NCBI RefSeq assembly: GCF_003590095.1
Contig: NC_039481.1
Location: 5,022,001-5,086,000 of the forward strand
Source of the DNA: Trichoplusia ni
Lineage: Eukaryota; Arthropoda; Insecta; Lepidoptera; Noctuidae
DNA length: 64,000 nt
Reading direction: 5' to 3'
The notes beneath the pieces were generated by a model that was given only the letters and a program-made list of their open reading frames with translations, did not search any database and was not told where the DNA came from. Of this stretch, positions 26,701-39,630 are shown piece after piece (position 1 is the first letter of the stretch; each line of letters starts with the position of its first letter). The translations under genes were made by a program, and so were the position numbers.

Positions 26701-29700
26701 ACCGTGAACGAACAAATTGTTAACAACTACCGTTTTATACATAACGTATCTTACATGTTAATTGCAATTTCAGATTATATAAAATTCAACAGAATAAACT
26801 TTAAACACAAATTGGAACTAGCCGCATATTTATTGCATGAAGCCCTAACAAATAAATAGTAAACGTATAAACAAAAGCAAGAGACTCGGCTGTTTACTTA
26901 GCTATTGTAAAAACTGTTTAATATTCTTTGTAGAGTGAATAAAAAGTTAAGTACGAACAGTTTACATTATCTGCTCGTAATTTGAACCCGACGTCAGTTT
27001 TAAGAAAAAGGTTTATTTATGTAAACTTCCTTGACTAACGCTCCGGTTTTATCGTTCAGAACTTGAAGGTCAACCGAATCGCTGGAAAAGTACAATACGA
27101 ATTAAATTTTAATTTATACCTAAAACTACGCTCTTAATCCCACGCTCGAGAGCTCGATTAAATGACATTAATAGAGTTTTTGTTGAACAGTGCTGGTGAA
27201 ACATGGTCATGTACTCTGAGGTACTAGACACGCCGGCAATACGTAGTACACGGTACACTGTACACGCACCGCGCGGCACCGCGACAACAACAATACCGCC
27301 GAGCAATGTTCGTAACTACGTGACTACAAAATGCATTCAATTAAATCATAGCTCAGAGTTCCTTAACTCACGGAGCTTTACGCGAATTTCGCACACATTT
27401 TCGTAAAATTATTATACAGGAAATAACTCGCAAGGACGTCTGAGATGCTGCTTGCATGATTGAATACTTCCTAATATCTAATTCGTAACACGTACAGCTA
27501 GGCCCCTGAAAAAAACTCGGAAACTGGTAAAACAAAAATAGACTTGATCTCATGACTAGACAAGCGAGACAAGCTGAGGTTTTGTCTACAAATTAAAACG
27601 TAACGTAGAGTGTTTGGCAATCGTATAATGTGCATTACCTGCCGATGTATTGTACTATTGTAGCACAATGTTTCTGCACTTGAATGTAGGTAGTCATTTA
27701 GCTTGTTTAATTTCCGCGTCCAAGTGTCACTGAAGGACGTTTGAAATGTCATTATCTCAATCGGCGCGGGCTTTTGTACTCTTATTACTATATTTTTAAT
27801 AGGATCGATTTGTGTCACGAGCAGAACGATAGATGATTCATAATGTTTTCAATGGAGTTATAATAAATTCAAATAAAAAAACAAGGTACGTACTATCTTT
27901 GTATACGCGAATAGTTTAAGAGATCATTTGTATTTAACCTCTGAAAGTCTTGTTATAACTTTTTGACGTTTGCTACTTTTTATACAACCATTAGGAAGAA
28001 AGTGATGTTTTGTAGTCGGAAGCTAAGTCTGTGGCAATAATCTCTAGACGGTGGCGTTGGCTAGAACAACAGACGAGGGCTTGAGATCAATTAGACATTA
28101 TGGCTTTTCTGTTATACGCGAGTGTCTAATTAATCATAAAATAAGATAAACCGGAACTGTTTATATGTATGTCCGTCGATTATGACTTTCACTTGCACTC
28201 TATAATCGAATATACTAACGACAAACCAGTTTATTTAGTTAGATTTTTAGCTAGTCTTTACAATATTTTTAGCTGCATATTAATTAGCTTATCGAACTAT
28301 AAACTAATCGAATTTTATTCGGCTTTCATTATAATAACTAACTTGTTTCATAAATTATAGTTTAGAAAATTAAAATCCACATGTTTATGTCTTACGAATT
28401 CGTGAGAAAAATCTTCACATTTAGGTTTTATGAGAATCTAACACTAAGAGCTTCTGCTATAGAATATAATGAATTAAAATAGCCCAATTAGAATAGATAC
28501 TTTTAATACATTTGCTATGTATCGGTAACGGAAGCGATGAACAATAATGATAAACAGTAGATTTCAATCACGCGCCGTAATGTTCTCGACTAGATGACTT
28601 GTAACAGTAAAAGTCGTAAGAACAGGAAAATGTTTTTGAAAACAAACAGCTTACACGTGCATGTCCTCACTATAATACTAATATAAGGACCCACTTCGGA
28701 ATAGCCAAACAAACAAAAGTAAGTTAGTGCAAAATGCTAAACGGACCGGCCTCATTCACCTCCCACTAACACTCGGCAACCTGGTTGTTGACACACATAC
28801 AAAAAATAATGGCGGCTGTTTAGTCATTGATCAGAGTAACTCATATAATGTATACAAGTTAGCCAAAATGTATTTTTAGTATCATCTTCAGATATTTCCA
28901 AGATTTCTTATACATGTGTCCATTAAAAAACGTATTTAAAGTAAAATTACTAGGTATAAAATGTAGTCGTACCGAATACATGTTAATTTGTTGCGGAATC
29001 CGAGAGCAATAACCGACGGCACTGCTAGCGGTATTCGGCGGTTTCTTCGACTCTAATATTCGACAAAAACAACCGTCCAGTGTATATGTGTGCCTGTGTT
29101 TATGCACTACCACGAAATACTTCATATGTATGTTTGATTTGAGAATATTTCGACATATAAAGCTTAATGTGAAGATTAGTCACGCTACGGCCTTTAAAAA
29201 TACGAGTCCACGTATCATGATTATTTAGAAGAAACAGAAACGTTTTATGCTTTTTTTTTTGTATTGTTGTATGCATGTATTGCGCTTGTCACTTGTTAAT
29301 AATAGCTTTAAATAATTAAACCTATTTGGTTTAACCTAGAAGAGTGTCATGCAAATTTATTTATGTAGGCATCTACTTGTAGAGAACTTTTTAAATTTTT
29401 TCGTCGGACTTCTACTACCTCAGTAATTAAAGATAACATCCAAAGAAATATGAAGAGAGCCTTAAATTTCCAAAAAATAACTTCCTATAAATTTATATTT
29501 TTCTAATTTAGGGCTTAGGTTATGGCCTCCTCCAAAGCTCTTTATTTGTCCCGGTCTCGGGCTATCCCTATATCGTTTACCTCTTAGGCTTTTCCATAAC
29601 ATAAATGTTTTGATCCATCATGAAGTGGTTGTATTTAACCTAGGGTAAAAGGATAAAAGCAATAGATGCTCTATGACGTTTATAATGCAACCGTAGGTAA

Positions 29701-30680
29701 TAAAATAAATTTATTATTATAATAAACGTTAACCATTAAGTTTTAGGCTAACGAGGCATAAAGCTTTAAGGGGAAAGTTTTGAATTCGACGGTGTAGCAA
29801 GGAGTTATTTTCTACTAACTCTACTTGTTAGTAGAAACACCGAAAATTACAAATTTTAGTGAAAATATATTTGATTGAAATAATAATACATGCGCACCGC
29901 GAAGGAGATATGCGACGTCGCTTATAATTTATAAATAACGTTTTTAAAGAAGTGTGAATAAAATATCCGATTACAGTGAGTTACACTACAAACATGCTAA
30001 CTTAATAGCAGGCATCTAGTTGTTAGAAAAAATAAGCTCCAAAAGTGCAAAGGCAGTAAAAAGGTAAAAAGTCAGCGTGAAGCCAAAGTTTGTAATATTT
30101 TTACGTTTCCAACCAATTTTGTATTACAAAGTGTTGCATTTTGTTTCAAAATATGTTTTGTCTCGATCAAAGTTACCTAAGTGTTATTATAATATTTTAT
30201 CTACAAGTGACACAATTTTATTTGGAACCGATATACATCAGCTATTAAGTAATTTAATTAGTGTTCGAAATGTTTTAAGAGATAACATCAAATAAGTACA
30301 CTTAATTAACTTATTACGGAGTAGACGTGAAAAAAGATAATTAATAATTGGTTTATCAATTTGAAACCGCAAATCACAATAATAAGGTCTTTTTACGGTA
30401 TCTATCGATCGATATCCTCATAAAACAATGTTTTGTTGGTGATATCAAGATTCTAGATAATTTATTTAATTTCAGCCCTTAGTTACAAGTGGCATACTTA
30501 TTTGCACTATACACTTCTTATTATAAATGTGTAAACGCAATTCATAAAACACAAATTCTCAATCAGTAATTGCGTAACATTTCTTATTGGCTAACAGTGT
30601 TATTGTGTCAATTACTCTCTTATTGGCATACAATGTTTTCCTCATTGCGTACCAAATGTATCAATTAGCGAAACTTTAGT
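23740..30680. other. Gene-poor AT-rich DNA with CpG patches near 24.07, 25.1, 26.5 and 27.25 kb
   Basis: No gene was assigned. The most protein-like small frame is at 26599-26859 (86 residues; from an inner Met at 26668, MTKADKTSVPTTVNEQIVNN and on), which follows a possible acceptor (cattttgcag) just downstream of a GC-rich block at 26,500-26,565. It has no recognised family and lacks support. Confidence 0.35.
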
Positions 30681-30706
30681 GAACTAATCATCCGTTTATG
30701 TTTCAG

Positions 30707-30869
30707 GGGCAAAGGTTATGCGTTGTGCGGCAAGGACAAACACTTTCTGCGCAGGAGTGCGTCGCGGTCGGCCGCGCACCAACCTTCCGCGTCGCGCCGC
30801 GCCCGCGCTCCACACGCGAGAGGTCAAGGCTCCATCCACTGCCCATTTTGCTCTAATTTACTCAACTAA
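30707..30869 (+). other. Acceptor-led open frame, possible terminal exon
   Basis: After tttatgtttcag a 53-codon frame runs through a GC-rich block to a TAA at 30867. It begins GKGYALCGKDKHFLRRS and ends IHCPFCSNLLN, with an Arg/Ala/Ser-rich middle. The CPFC pair near the end resembles half a zinc-binding site. No ATG and no recognised upstream exon. Base composition contrasts strongly with the flanks. It may be the 3' exon of an unseen gene or chance. Confidence 0.2.
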
Positions 30870-33800
30870 ATAGTTTTTCATTAATTAACATTTTAATTAC
30901 TAATTTGCATAACGTTTTATGGCCTTTTAATAGTTGTCAAGGTGGTACGAGCTTAGAAAACATGAAACAACTAGCTTTGCAATTGTGCTATAATGGAAAC
31001 GTAATTGGAGTTGTGTTAGTATTTTTTCAAATGATTTATCTTGATAGATTTTGTACAATTCATTTATCTATTAAGTATATATGTATTGTAAATCAAAATC
31101 TTAAGTCATTAAGTTTTAGTTGTATAACATGACTTCTTTTAATCGTCATCAACGCTTGAGAAGGATTTTATTATTTAGTCAGGAAAAAAGTTGATACAAA
31201 ACCTGAGTAAGTGATTACATTAGCTATGGAAAAGTTTATAGCACTTGTATATATTAATTATTTTTCCATAACTTTGAGTAATCCAAATAACTTTAAAGTT
31301 AATTACTCAAGCGTAGGCGGCACGCCGCATTAAGGTAATTATCGAAATCAAACGCACATCAAACTTAACAATCAATGTTTTCAATAAAAGTTCGTGTATT
31401 ATAATTAATTACATAAAAAAAACAATTATCTGAGAGAGTTCTGTACACCGTCATTATCGCACTTTCTCCGAAAATCATAGCAGCCGGACAGGCGGAGTCA
31501 TTTTACTGCACAATACTTAACACCTCTGAATCGGCGAGAGTTATAGATTGTTATTATTAAGCTAGGGACCTACAACATTAGGCTAAGTGGCCATTGTCCC
31601 ACGGTTATGATTGTTACTTATGGAAATTCATTTTGTATTTTTTTGATGAACTCAATCTGCTGATGCAAACTGGTTTTGGTAATAAATACTCAAACTGTTC
31701 TTGGATAAGAGCCGTTTATGTCCCGAAAATATACCTTATAACGTGAGCCTTACCCTGTAATTTACGATTGTTTTTTCTGCATTTCCTTATTGTTAGATAG
31801 TAGAGTCATTCAATGAAGTAAATTGCCGGTATGCGATTAAACTTAATTAAACGGGATCTTAAATCAAGCATAACTAAAGAAAAGGCAAACAAAAGAACAA
31901 TTCCTATGTGTCTTGACGAAGAACATAGATAAGTTAACCGTTCAAACTCTATAAAACAATTTTCATCGACAGAGTTCAGACATTATGGCAGAGATAAGTG
32001 AATAAGAAACATTTATAGAAATCGAAGACATGGGCTTTGTTTAGCAACATAAAGCGATTAAATAAGCAATAGCCCAGAACGGTGTTGATTCCCGACAAAC
32101 GATATCAAACATTACGTTAGGCTGGCTTATTCCACAGAAAGGTTACCGTTTTCACATTACGTCGTACACAGCCTTAAGAATGCTATTGTTCAAGCAACCA
32201 GCAAACAGAACTTCGTCCAGCTATGTTCATTCGCAAGGCTCTCTAATTAATCAATTACTGTGTTCGCAGCACGTAATGAATAGATATTTTATTCACATTT
32301 AGTAACGTGTACTACAAAACGAACATCTGCAGACGCGACTTAATCGTTTTATGGTACTTAATAATGTTCGAATCCATACATATATATTACAACTAAATAA
32401 ACGTATTTGTAATTATCAAACAGACTATTAAGTATTCACTTTCCAATGGTTTTCTAGTTTGTATACGACGCGCGGACATAGATATCTACGGCGTTATTCA
32501 TATGCTCTCGGCGGCTAGATATCCTATTGTTCTTATCTTAACCAGCACACTACCCTAAGTTATTACGGTTCCGTTCGTGAGACCAATAGAGTACTAAGTA
32601 CTATGTTCAAATATGGAGACTAAAAAAAGAATACTAATTACTACCATTCAATTTCATCACTGAACTCGTCTTAAGTTATTGTTTTAAATTGTACACTAAG
32701 TGATTGAATTTGGGCAAGGACTACAAACTGGGTTTGGTAACATTATTTTACAATCAAATGGAGAATATTTTTATTTCTCTAATATAATAAAAAATCTGGA
32801 AAAAAATACTTTGTTTTAAAAGCACGAAGTACGAGATACAATGTATCTATAGGCCTTTTAAGGACCTATTTGAATATTAAATTCAGGTGTAGTGTTAAAA
32901 CAACTAAGTATTGGTGGGAAAACGTCAAATAGGTATATACTTTAAAGTTAGTTACGCTTAAAGCAGATATAATCGGCAGCTGCCCGACACGCTACGTTTC
33001 ACTAAAACAGGCTACCGAAACAAAAAGGTAGAGCTAGAGCTAGTACATACGGATATGGTCTAAGTATAGCACATTCTTATACGTAATGATAGGCCCATAA
33101 AATTTTATTAGCCCCAGTAGCCATATAAACCTTACAATACACAAGAATTCTGCATTATTCAAGTTTAATTTCGTATCATTATCAACGCAGGTGTGATTTT
33201 TGTAGCGGCAAACATATCGCTGCACTAAAAATATGTTTGTCTAATTGAGACGTAGGCAACCCAGAATAGAAAAAGATGACGAGGTGTGAGCAGACTATAA
33301 TAATGCTTTATATTGTCTTTTAAACGAGATCGGCTAGACACTGCGATTTGAAATGTCTGAAATTGGAACACAATTAAAAGGACAAATCGTGACGCATTAT
33401 AAGGTACCTATAGTAATAGAATATCTGTGGTGGCGCGATGCCGTCGTGTGGAGCATTCGGATTGCGTAACACGATCATGCGCCGACGAGCCACGACAACC
33501 CCGCTCATGCTCAGCATCCACGGAGCTATTTCTATTCACTGCTCTTAACAATACATTTAGTAACATACAAATAACTAATGAACGTACATTAAAGTTGAAG
33601 AATCGGTGCAGGCGTTTCTGTCCTTTATAATACTGCATACTCGCATTAACATACTTGAATATTCTTTAGTTATATTGACCGTAAATGTTGGTTGTTTATT
33701 TGTTTTAGGAGAAACAGAAGAAATTCTAACAGCAATGTAATGAAAAATACAACGAGGGTAATTTTGAAGAAAGTGGTTGTGCCTCAGCGAGTTTTGGTGA

Positions 33801-34140
33801 TCAAATTTTGATAACATAAAATGCGAATCAGTGGTATTATTGTGTCTGAAAAGACTTGATATATCACTACTCCTATATAAAACCTTGTAGAGTATAGATG
33901 TATTAAATTTTATAGTTTGAACATTAAGTTGCACCTACTCTGACACCGCTTGTGCTGACAAAACAAAAGACGAACCACTTCGTTATTAAGTATCTGAGAA
34001 CTGTGGTTTTTCCCCTTCAAATTAGTCGAACCGTTTTGTTACAAGTATAAAAAGCCTGCGTCGATAAATTTAATGTCTATGAAATATTTTTTATAAGAAA
34101 AAAAATACCCTATGTTTTAATGCCTTACAGTTTAGATAAT
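30870..34140. other. AT-rich DNA, no gene recognised
   Basis: One CpG-richer patch at about 33,425-33,525 is open on both strands without family features. Otherwise nothing was seen. Confidence 0.45.
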
Positions 34141-34216
34141 ATAAAGTACAATAAAATGACCCCCGCATTAAGAAATTAAAAATTGCTCCGCACAAGACTC
34201 ACAAAACCAGACTCAA

Positions 34217-34307
34217 AACATCTTCTACTACGCGGGGTCTAACCCGTGACATATCGCGCAGTGGGTTTGGCACGTTGACCTATAACACTCGGCTATCCGT
34301 GCAGTTA
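34217..34307 (-). mobile_element. tRNA-derived SINE, head region
   Basis: Read on the minus strand, TAGCCGAGTG (plus 34286-34295) matches a pol III A box. GGGTTAGACCCC (plus 34234-34245), about 40 bases on, resembles a B box. The spacing fits a tRNA-related SINE head. The copy is diverged and its tail is not clear. It is not a functional tRNA: no cloverleaf with an anticodon arm could be drawn with confidence. Confidence 0.55.
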
Positions 34308-34309
34308 AA

Positions 34310-35815
34310 AATGATGAATATCTGATTAGGCCCAAGCGTAATATATGGTAATATACTGTTGATAAATCTATTAATTTATGTTAATAAAAACAAAAAAGGA
34401 ATATGCCAAAATTACAATATGTTGACTTCCCATTTGTGACCATGTGGCAGTGACATAAAGATTTTCTAAATACGGCTATTAAGAATAAATCAATATGTCA
34501 ATAAAGTATAAACCTATTAAAACTAATTTTAACCGTGTAATGTCACGTGTTATGCAAAACTTGGACTGTTCCAGGAAAATGAAATTCTTTAAAACTTAAA
34601 CATTTGTTACTTGCGATGAGCATTAAGTTAAACCTGTAGGATTTCCCGTAATTACCTCTATTTATGTAGCTAAGCAACGGTTCTTTCACTTTCATAAAAC
34701 TTGTTACAAAAATGTGTCTAAACTGTTTGAAGTGAAGGAACATTACGCATTATGTTTTCTTTCTGATTCTCGATAAGAACAACAAAGCAACATTCATCAT
34801 AATAATGTTAATGTCCTGCTTTTTTCAGTTGCAACATCCAAATAGTTTGAATAGATCATTACTGATCCGAAACTGATTGATCGCCTATAGAGTAACCGTT
34901 ACTGTACATATTTATTTAAATTTTCAATTACAGACAAGAATTAATACAAATTTAAATCATGCTGTGTTTAAAGTTGTTACTAAAATATCTGCAACTCACA
35001 GTAATCTGTGGCAACTTTTTAATTGGAAATTAAAAGTACTCTTTCTGTAAGCACAAGCAAAAATCTATCACTTTGCCAAATTTTGAGTAAAAGAGAGTAA
35101 CTAACATCCGCATCTCTTCACAAACTTTATAATAAAAGTAGAATTGATACATTTAAAGAGAAGTTCATATCAAATAAATTTCTATATGTACCTGTCAAAG
35201 TATAGACAATAGACGTATGCGGATTAGATCGCATTCATCCGCAGATGAAAAATCAATACCTAAGTTCTATCAAACAAACACTCAAGTATTCTTGCTGATT
35301 TCTATAAGCCTATTTTTCTCAGTGGAGGCTACACGTATAAAGAAATAAGAAAAACTTTAACTTAACAATTCTTATTTCAAAATACTTGTAAACATTTCTT
35401 TGATGTTTATTGTATATTTACGATTCTGTGTAAGGCATACGAAATATTATTTTATATGCAATAAACATGTAAAGGTTTCTTAAAAACGTTGGCATTTTCA
35501 AACAAGTGCAGTGTTATATCTTTTATGTAAGTTATAGGTTTTGACTGCAAAGGTTCCATGTAAAATATTCATTTTAGAATACTCAATCAAGTTTATTGTG
35601 TTTACACTATATACACTATATTTTGACTATGATTTGTAAGTAGGATTAGTACCTAGATATATAAATCTCGGAAACGATAAGTTTAATTTAGACAAAATAG
35701 TAGACCTTCTTGACAGCATTCATACATTTAAAACAAATATTTTAAATTTTTAAGAGAAGCATCTCAATAGTAAGCACTGAGTACCAAGTTATCTTCAACA
35801 TAACATAAGCCGACA
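34310..35815. other. AT-rich DNA, no feature recognised
   Basis: No coding potential, RNA gene or clear repeat in this stretch between the SINE and the orphan promoter. Confidence 0.45.
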
Positions 35816-35933
35816 TTCATTTGTTCCGCGGAGTTCGGTTTTCGCGAACAATACGCGCTCCCCTTGCCGGCTAACAAGCTCCATCACCTTCATGCCATCT
35901 CATTGTACTATCGCCACGGGCTAATTCGTACTG

Positions 35934-36077
35934 TGACGTCATATCCTTTGTCCAATTCAATACTACTCTGAAGGTAACCGCGGCCCGCTATAAAATGCTT
36001 AAGATACTAAAACAATTGTCTTTAGTATCGTAAAGGCTGTAATTGCAAACAATATGCTTTCAAGATCACTAGTGAGT
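35934..36077 (+). promoter_or_regulatory. Orphan CRE + TATA promoter with a tiny first coding exon
   Basis: TGACGTCA (35934-35941) is followed 48 bases on by TATAAAA (35989-35995) in ggcccgcTATAAAA. A perfect 9-base inverted repeat (gatactaaa at 36003-36011, tttagtatc at 36021-36029) surrounds CAATTG where transcription should start. An ATG at 36054 opens six codons (MLSRSL) ending exactly at a strong donor, CTA|GTGAGT, at 36071/36072. Tiny first exons behind TATA promoters are typical of insect secreted-protein genes (cuticle, chorion, peptides). No matching second exon was recognised downstream, so this may be a lost gene or chance. A second TGACGTCA lies at 36352-36359. Confidence 0.35.
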
Positions 36078-37480
36078 GATTTTTTTCATATTCTCTAAGC
36101 GGATTCTCATATTAAACATACATGAAGTAAATCCAATTTCTACATTAACGGAAGGAATATAATTATGTCATGAATCCTGTTAAATTCCACTTAGTATCGT
36201 GTTAGTTTTTTGTATATAATAAGTGTCTCAGACACGCAACAAGTGTTCATTATAATCTGTACTAATAACCCATAAAGATAATTCTTAACCGGATATAGAT
36301 AACTATACTTATAAAACATGGGTACTTGGTTGCACAAACCCCGGTTTTATATGACGTCAAGTTTTTCTTCCGTTCATACTTGAATTATAATTTAGCTTAA
36401 ACGGTTTTATGACTGTAGAAGCACGAACCTGTAGTTCGAGAGCCAAAATCTAATAAGAGTCCTACACGATTCCAGCAAACTAAATGAACCCACTCGTATA
36501 AATACTGTTTGATTATTTATCTGTCGTGATGACTACAATGTATAATCTTGGAAAATCTTTATTTAACTACTGCCATCAACGCTTTTACTCAACATTCCGC
36601 GTGGCACAGAATCGCATTGCATTTCCATCTATGATTGTCAGTTATTTTATAAATTTTCCTCATTCTAATAATTGCCAGCAGGCTTTATTTGACTTCTCTC
36701 ACGAAATCCATGCATGTGTCCGTTACCTACATTATGTATGGTCCATCGTGAGAAAAATATAGAGAAAATCTAACGTATAGATACTAACTGTATGTCATGT
36801 TGTGTGTATAATGTATATAGTGCGCAATATTCGCACGAGTTCAATAGGTGCTGCTGGCGCGTTGATATCTTTTTAACACAAAGTGACATGCCACGGAACA
36901 CAGTGGGATTCAACCTGTATTGTGGTAATACGCGCTTGTAATATTTACTCATTCATGGAACATATACAATACTAGCATTCTTGTAAACTTAGTGTTATAA
37001 TAGAGTTCATACATGACAAAATAATGTCTATAGACTCAAACTAGATCTGTTTTTGAATACACAAGTACGATAACAAAATTACACCTTTTAAAAGTACATA
37101 TTATATTCTTATTATGGTAAGCTCAAGACATAATAATCAATGCAACTTATAAGGTAAGCTATACAACGATTGCCTCACCGCCCACAGTTATCTCTACAGC
37201 AGTTTCATTAAAACATTACAAACTTTTTACTTTGTCCGCGTTCATAAACGTCAGTATTCTTTTTAAAGATGTTACAATCCCTTAACAAGTGTGTTAATTC
37301 ACAAATTTCCATCGTAACTGCTATACTAGTTCAGTCAGAAGTTGAATGTGACGATAATCATTATTAAAATCAAGGCTCTATATACTTAACTGATAATATC
37401 TAAAAAAACAGTTACTCAAACTTAATTGTTGTTGTCTGTAGTGTAACTGTATTGTTGTTAGAAGTTAAGGAAAATAAAGA
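36078..37480. other. AT-rich DNA downstream of the orphan promoter
   Basis: A plus frame at 36526-36762 was examined as a possible second exon for the orphan promoter, but it lacks a convincing signal-peptide core or family motif and is not called. A second CRE (36352-36359) is the only other site noted. Confidence 0.35.
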
Positions 37481-37494
37481 AAACTAAAACTCAC

Positions 37495-38040
37495 CTTCGC
37501 CTGTGATGAAGCGATCCAATAAATATTCTGAAATCGGATTAACACTCCAGTGAAATAAGCACGAGTAGTAGCACTTAGTCTGTAAGTATGTAAACAAGAG
37601 CAGCGTAGAGCATAGAGTTCGTGAACAGGTGTGGGGGCACTGGGACGTCTGGGGCTGGGAGTCCCGCGGGCGAGCCGCGTCCAGGCGGGGTCGAGAGCTT
37701 CGGTGCCGGCGGCGCGCGGGTGGCGGTCCAGCGTCCGGCCGCACTACGCGCCTCGCAACGGTAAACTGGCTGGCCGCGCCGACACAGCCTCTCCCTCGCT
37801 TGTATGAGTGCCTCCAACCTCCCTCCCGAACAAATAGTACCGTACGCCGCGCTTGTGTCTCGCTAACATTTATTATACTTTTATTAGTGTTCGCGTACTC
37901 TGAGTGTGTGTGCGCGCAAGACACGCCGCTACGTGACGCCGCCTGCGCCTGTGTGGGTGTTGGAGTAGGTAAAGTAACTACCTATGCGTGCTTTGATCTT
38001 ACGATTCGGTATGCACGGCCGCGCGGGCGCACGTAGCACC
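37495..38040 (-). promoter_or_regulatory. Large CpG island with a minus-strand splice donor
   Basis: This is the strongest GC island of the desert (about 37,620-37,780 and 37,900-38,040). On the minus strand GGCGAAG|GTGAGT is a consensus donor at 37495/37494. The island could be a promoter plus 5' untranslated first exon of a minus-strand gene or long non-coding RNA reading toward lower coordinates. Frames on both strands are open for 80-146 codons but read as low-complexity Arg/Ala/Pro and have no family features. Confidence 0.35.
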
Positions 38041-39600
38041 GCGGCTATACTTTACTTCTATAATATCTAGTCAATAATTTTAGTTTGGGTTTGTGCAACA
38101 CCACACGTCGTGTCGAGCCAACTATCTAGGCTAGTAACCGGTATACACGGCCATAAGTATCTTCACTTTGGAAATACTTATTTTTACGTAATCATTATAA
38201 ACTCATAATCTATCAAAGCTATTCAATTAAAAACATGCATCTTTCACGTGTCAGGTTTGTCAAATTGAAGTTTTAGTTGATTGACTAATTGAACACAGCC
38301 TTATAGAAAAAAGAAACTGTTCAAATATTATTACTGTAAACAGTGTATAAAATAATAGTTAAATTAACACAGTAGCCATAAATCTGACACGTCAAGCTTA
38401 CAGGTTTTATTTTCGTAGAAATAGCGTGTTTAATAAAAACATGATGTATCACGATTACACTAATGAATGAATTATAATCTTGTCCATTGACTATTGTATG
38501 GAACATTTCGAATCGGCAGAATATTTGACTTTGTCCGTCGTACATTCAATGTTTTGTGTTATGAAATGACCTGGTCTGGAATGTTCCAGTTGATATTTTC
38601 CATTTCATTTCACAACTTAACATTGTAACACTGCCTAAACAAACAAAATATTGCCTTACTTTTTTCAAACTTTATCTTGGGAATTTCCACTCGCACTAAG
38701 GTTCTGCGTTGAGATTGCGTATGTTAAAAAAATAAACGAAAACAGGCAAATAAAAAAGTGGAGTAAAATTTAAAGCACAATAATGGCAACTATGAGAATA
38801 TGGATCCCTCAAAAATAAGAAATTTAATCTCCTTTCATCCCTATAGACGATGTCTAAGCTACATTTTTCTCTTCGGTTGGATATACTTGGTGGGTACCTC
38901 AAACAGTCTACGACTAATTAACGTTTAAAAAGAATGTACACTTCTTGTTTAAGCGACCATTTAGTTGTCCGCATTTATTTATTCATTTGTTTATTAACTA
39001 AAGAAGATACACTAGTTATTTAAAATACCTTTCTTCTCCGAACTTTCAGCACTATTAAGTACTTGCTCTATCGAACATAATATCAATTGTAATAATATAG
39101 TTCGAGTTCTGCATGGATCAAAATACTTGCAATAACTTCTCAGTGTTTTTATGTTTTATGAACTCTATATTAATTACGTGATGGTTTTTCATGTGCATTA
39201 AACCAAAAGGCCTACCTCTACAAAACGAAGTTAATATTATTGCTGTTGAAAAAGGGAGTCGTCGAGCGATTCCATACTTTGGTTTTGTGTGATTCATCGA
39301 ACTATAAATAAAAATTGATGTAGATCAATCGTTAATAGTGTAACTGCCTCGTGAGCAGATCCGGGCACTGCACTTATCATGCTAATGTATGTTAGTAAAT
39401 CAATACCACAAGCACTTCAAATGGATTATTGTAAACGTACAATAAGTGCCCATATTTCGCATAGTTCTAACTATTTAATTACAATGTACCAGGATGTGGT
39501 TTTACGAAGTAATCACAAATGCATCAGCAAAAAGTGATTTTAAAGATTAAAGGTGAAAGGTAAAAGTTTTATCATTTTGGATCCACTAATACGTTGTTCT
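38041..39600. other. AT-rich DNA, no feature recognised
   Basis: No coding potential or repeat was recognised here. Confidence 0.45.
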
Positions 39601-39630
39601 TGGTTTGCCTAAATATAATTAGGCAAACCA
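39601..39630. repeat. 12-base-stem hairpin
   Basis: tggtttgcctaa pairs perfectly with ttaggcaaacca across a 6-base loop. It is one of several short inverted repeats in the 3 kb before misshapen. Confidence 0.55.

Noticed and set aside
34231..34300. Possible tRNA gene
   Set aside because: A- and B-box-like sequences are present but no credible anticodon arm or acceptor stem; a SINE explains it better.
37484..38036. Open frames of 135 and 146 codons on both strands of the CpG island
   Set aside because: Both are low-complexity and caused by GC composition; they overlap each other antisense and match no family.
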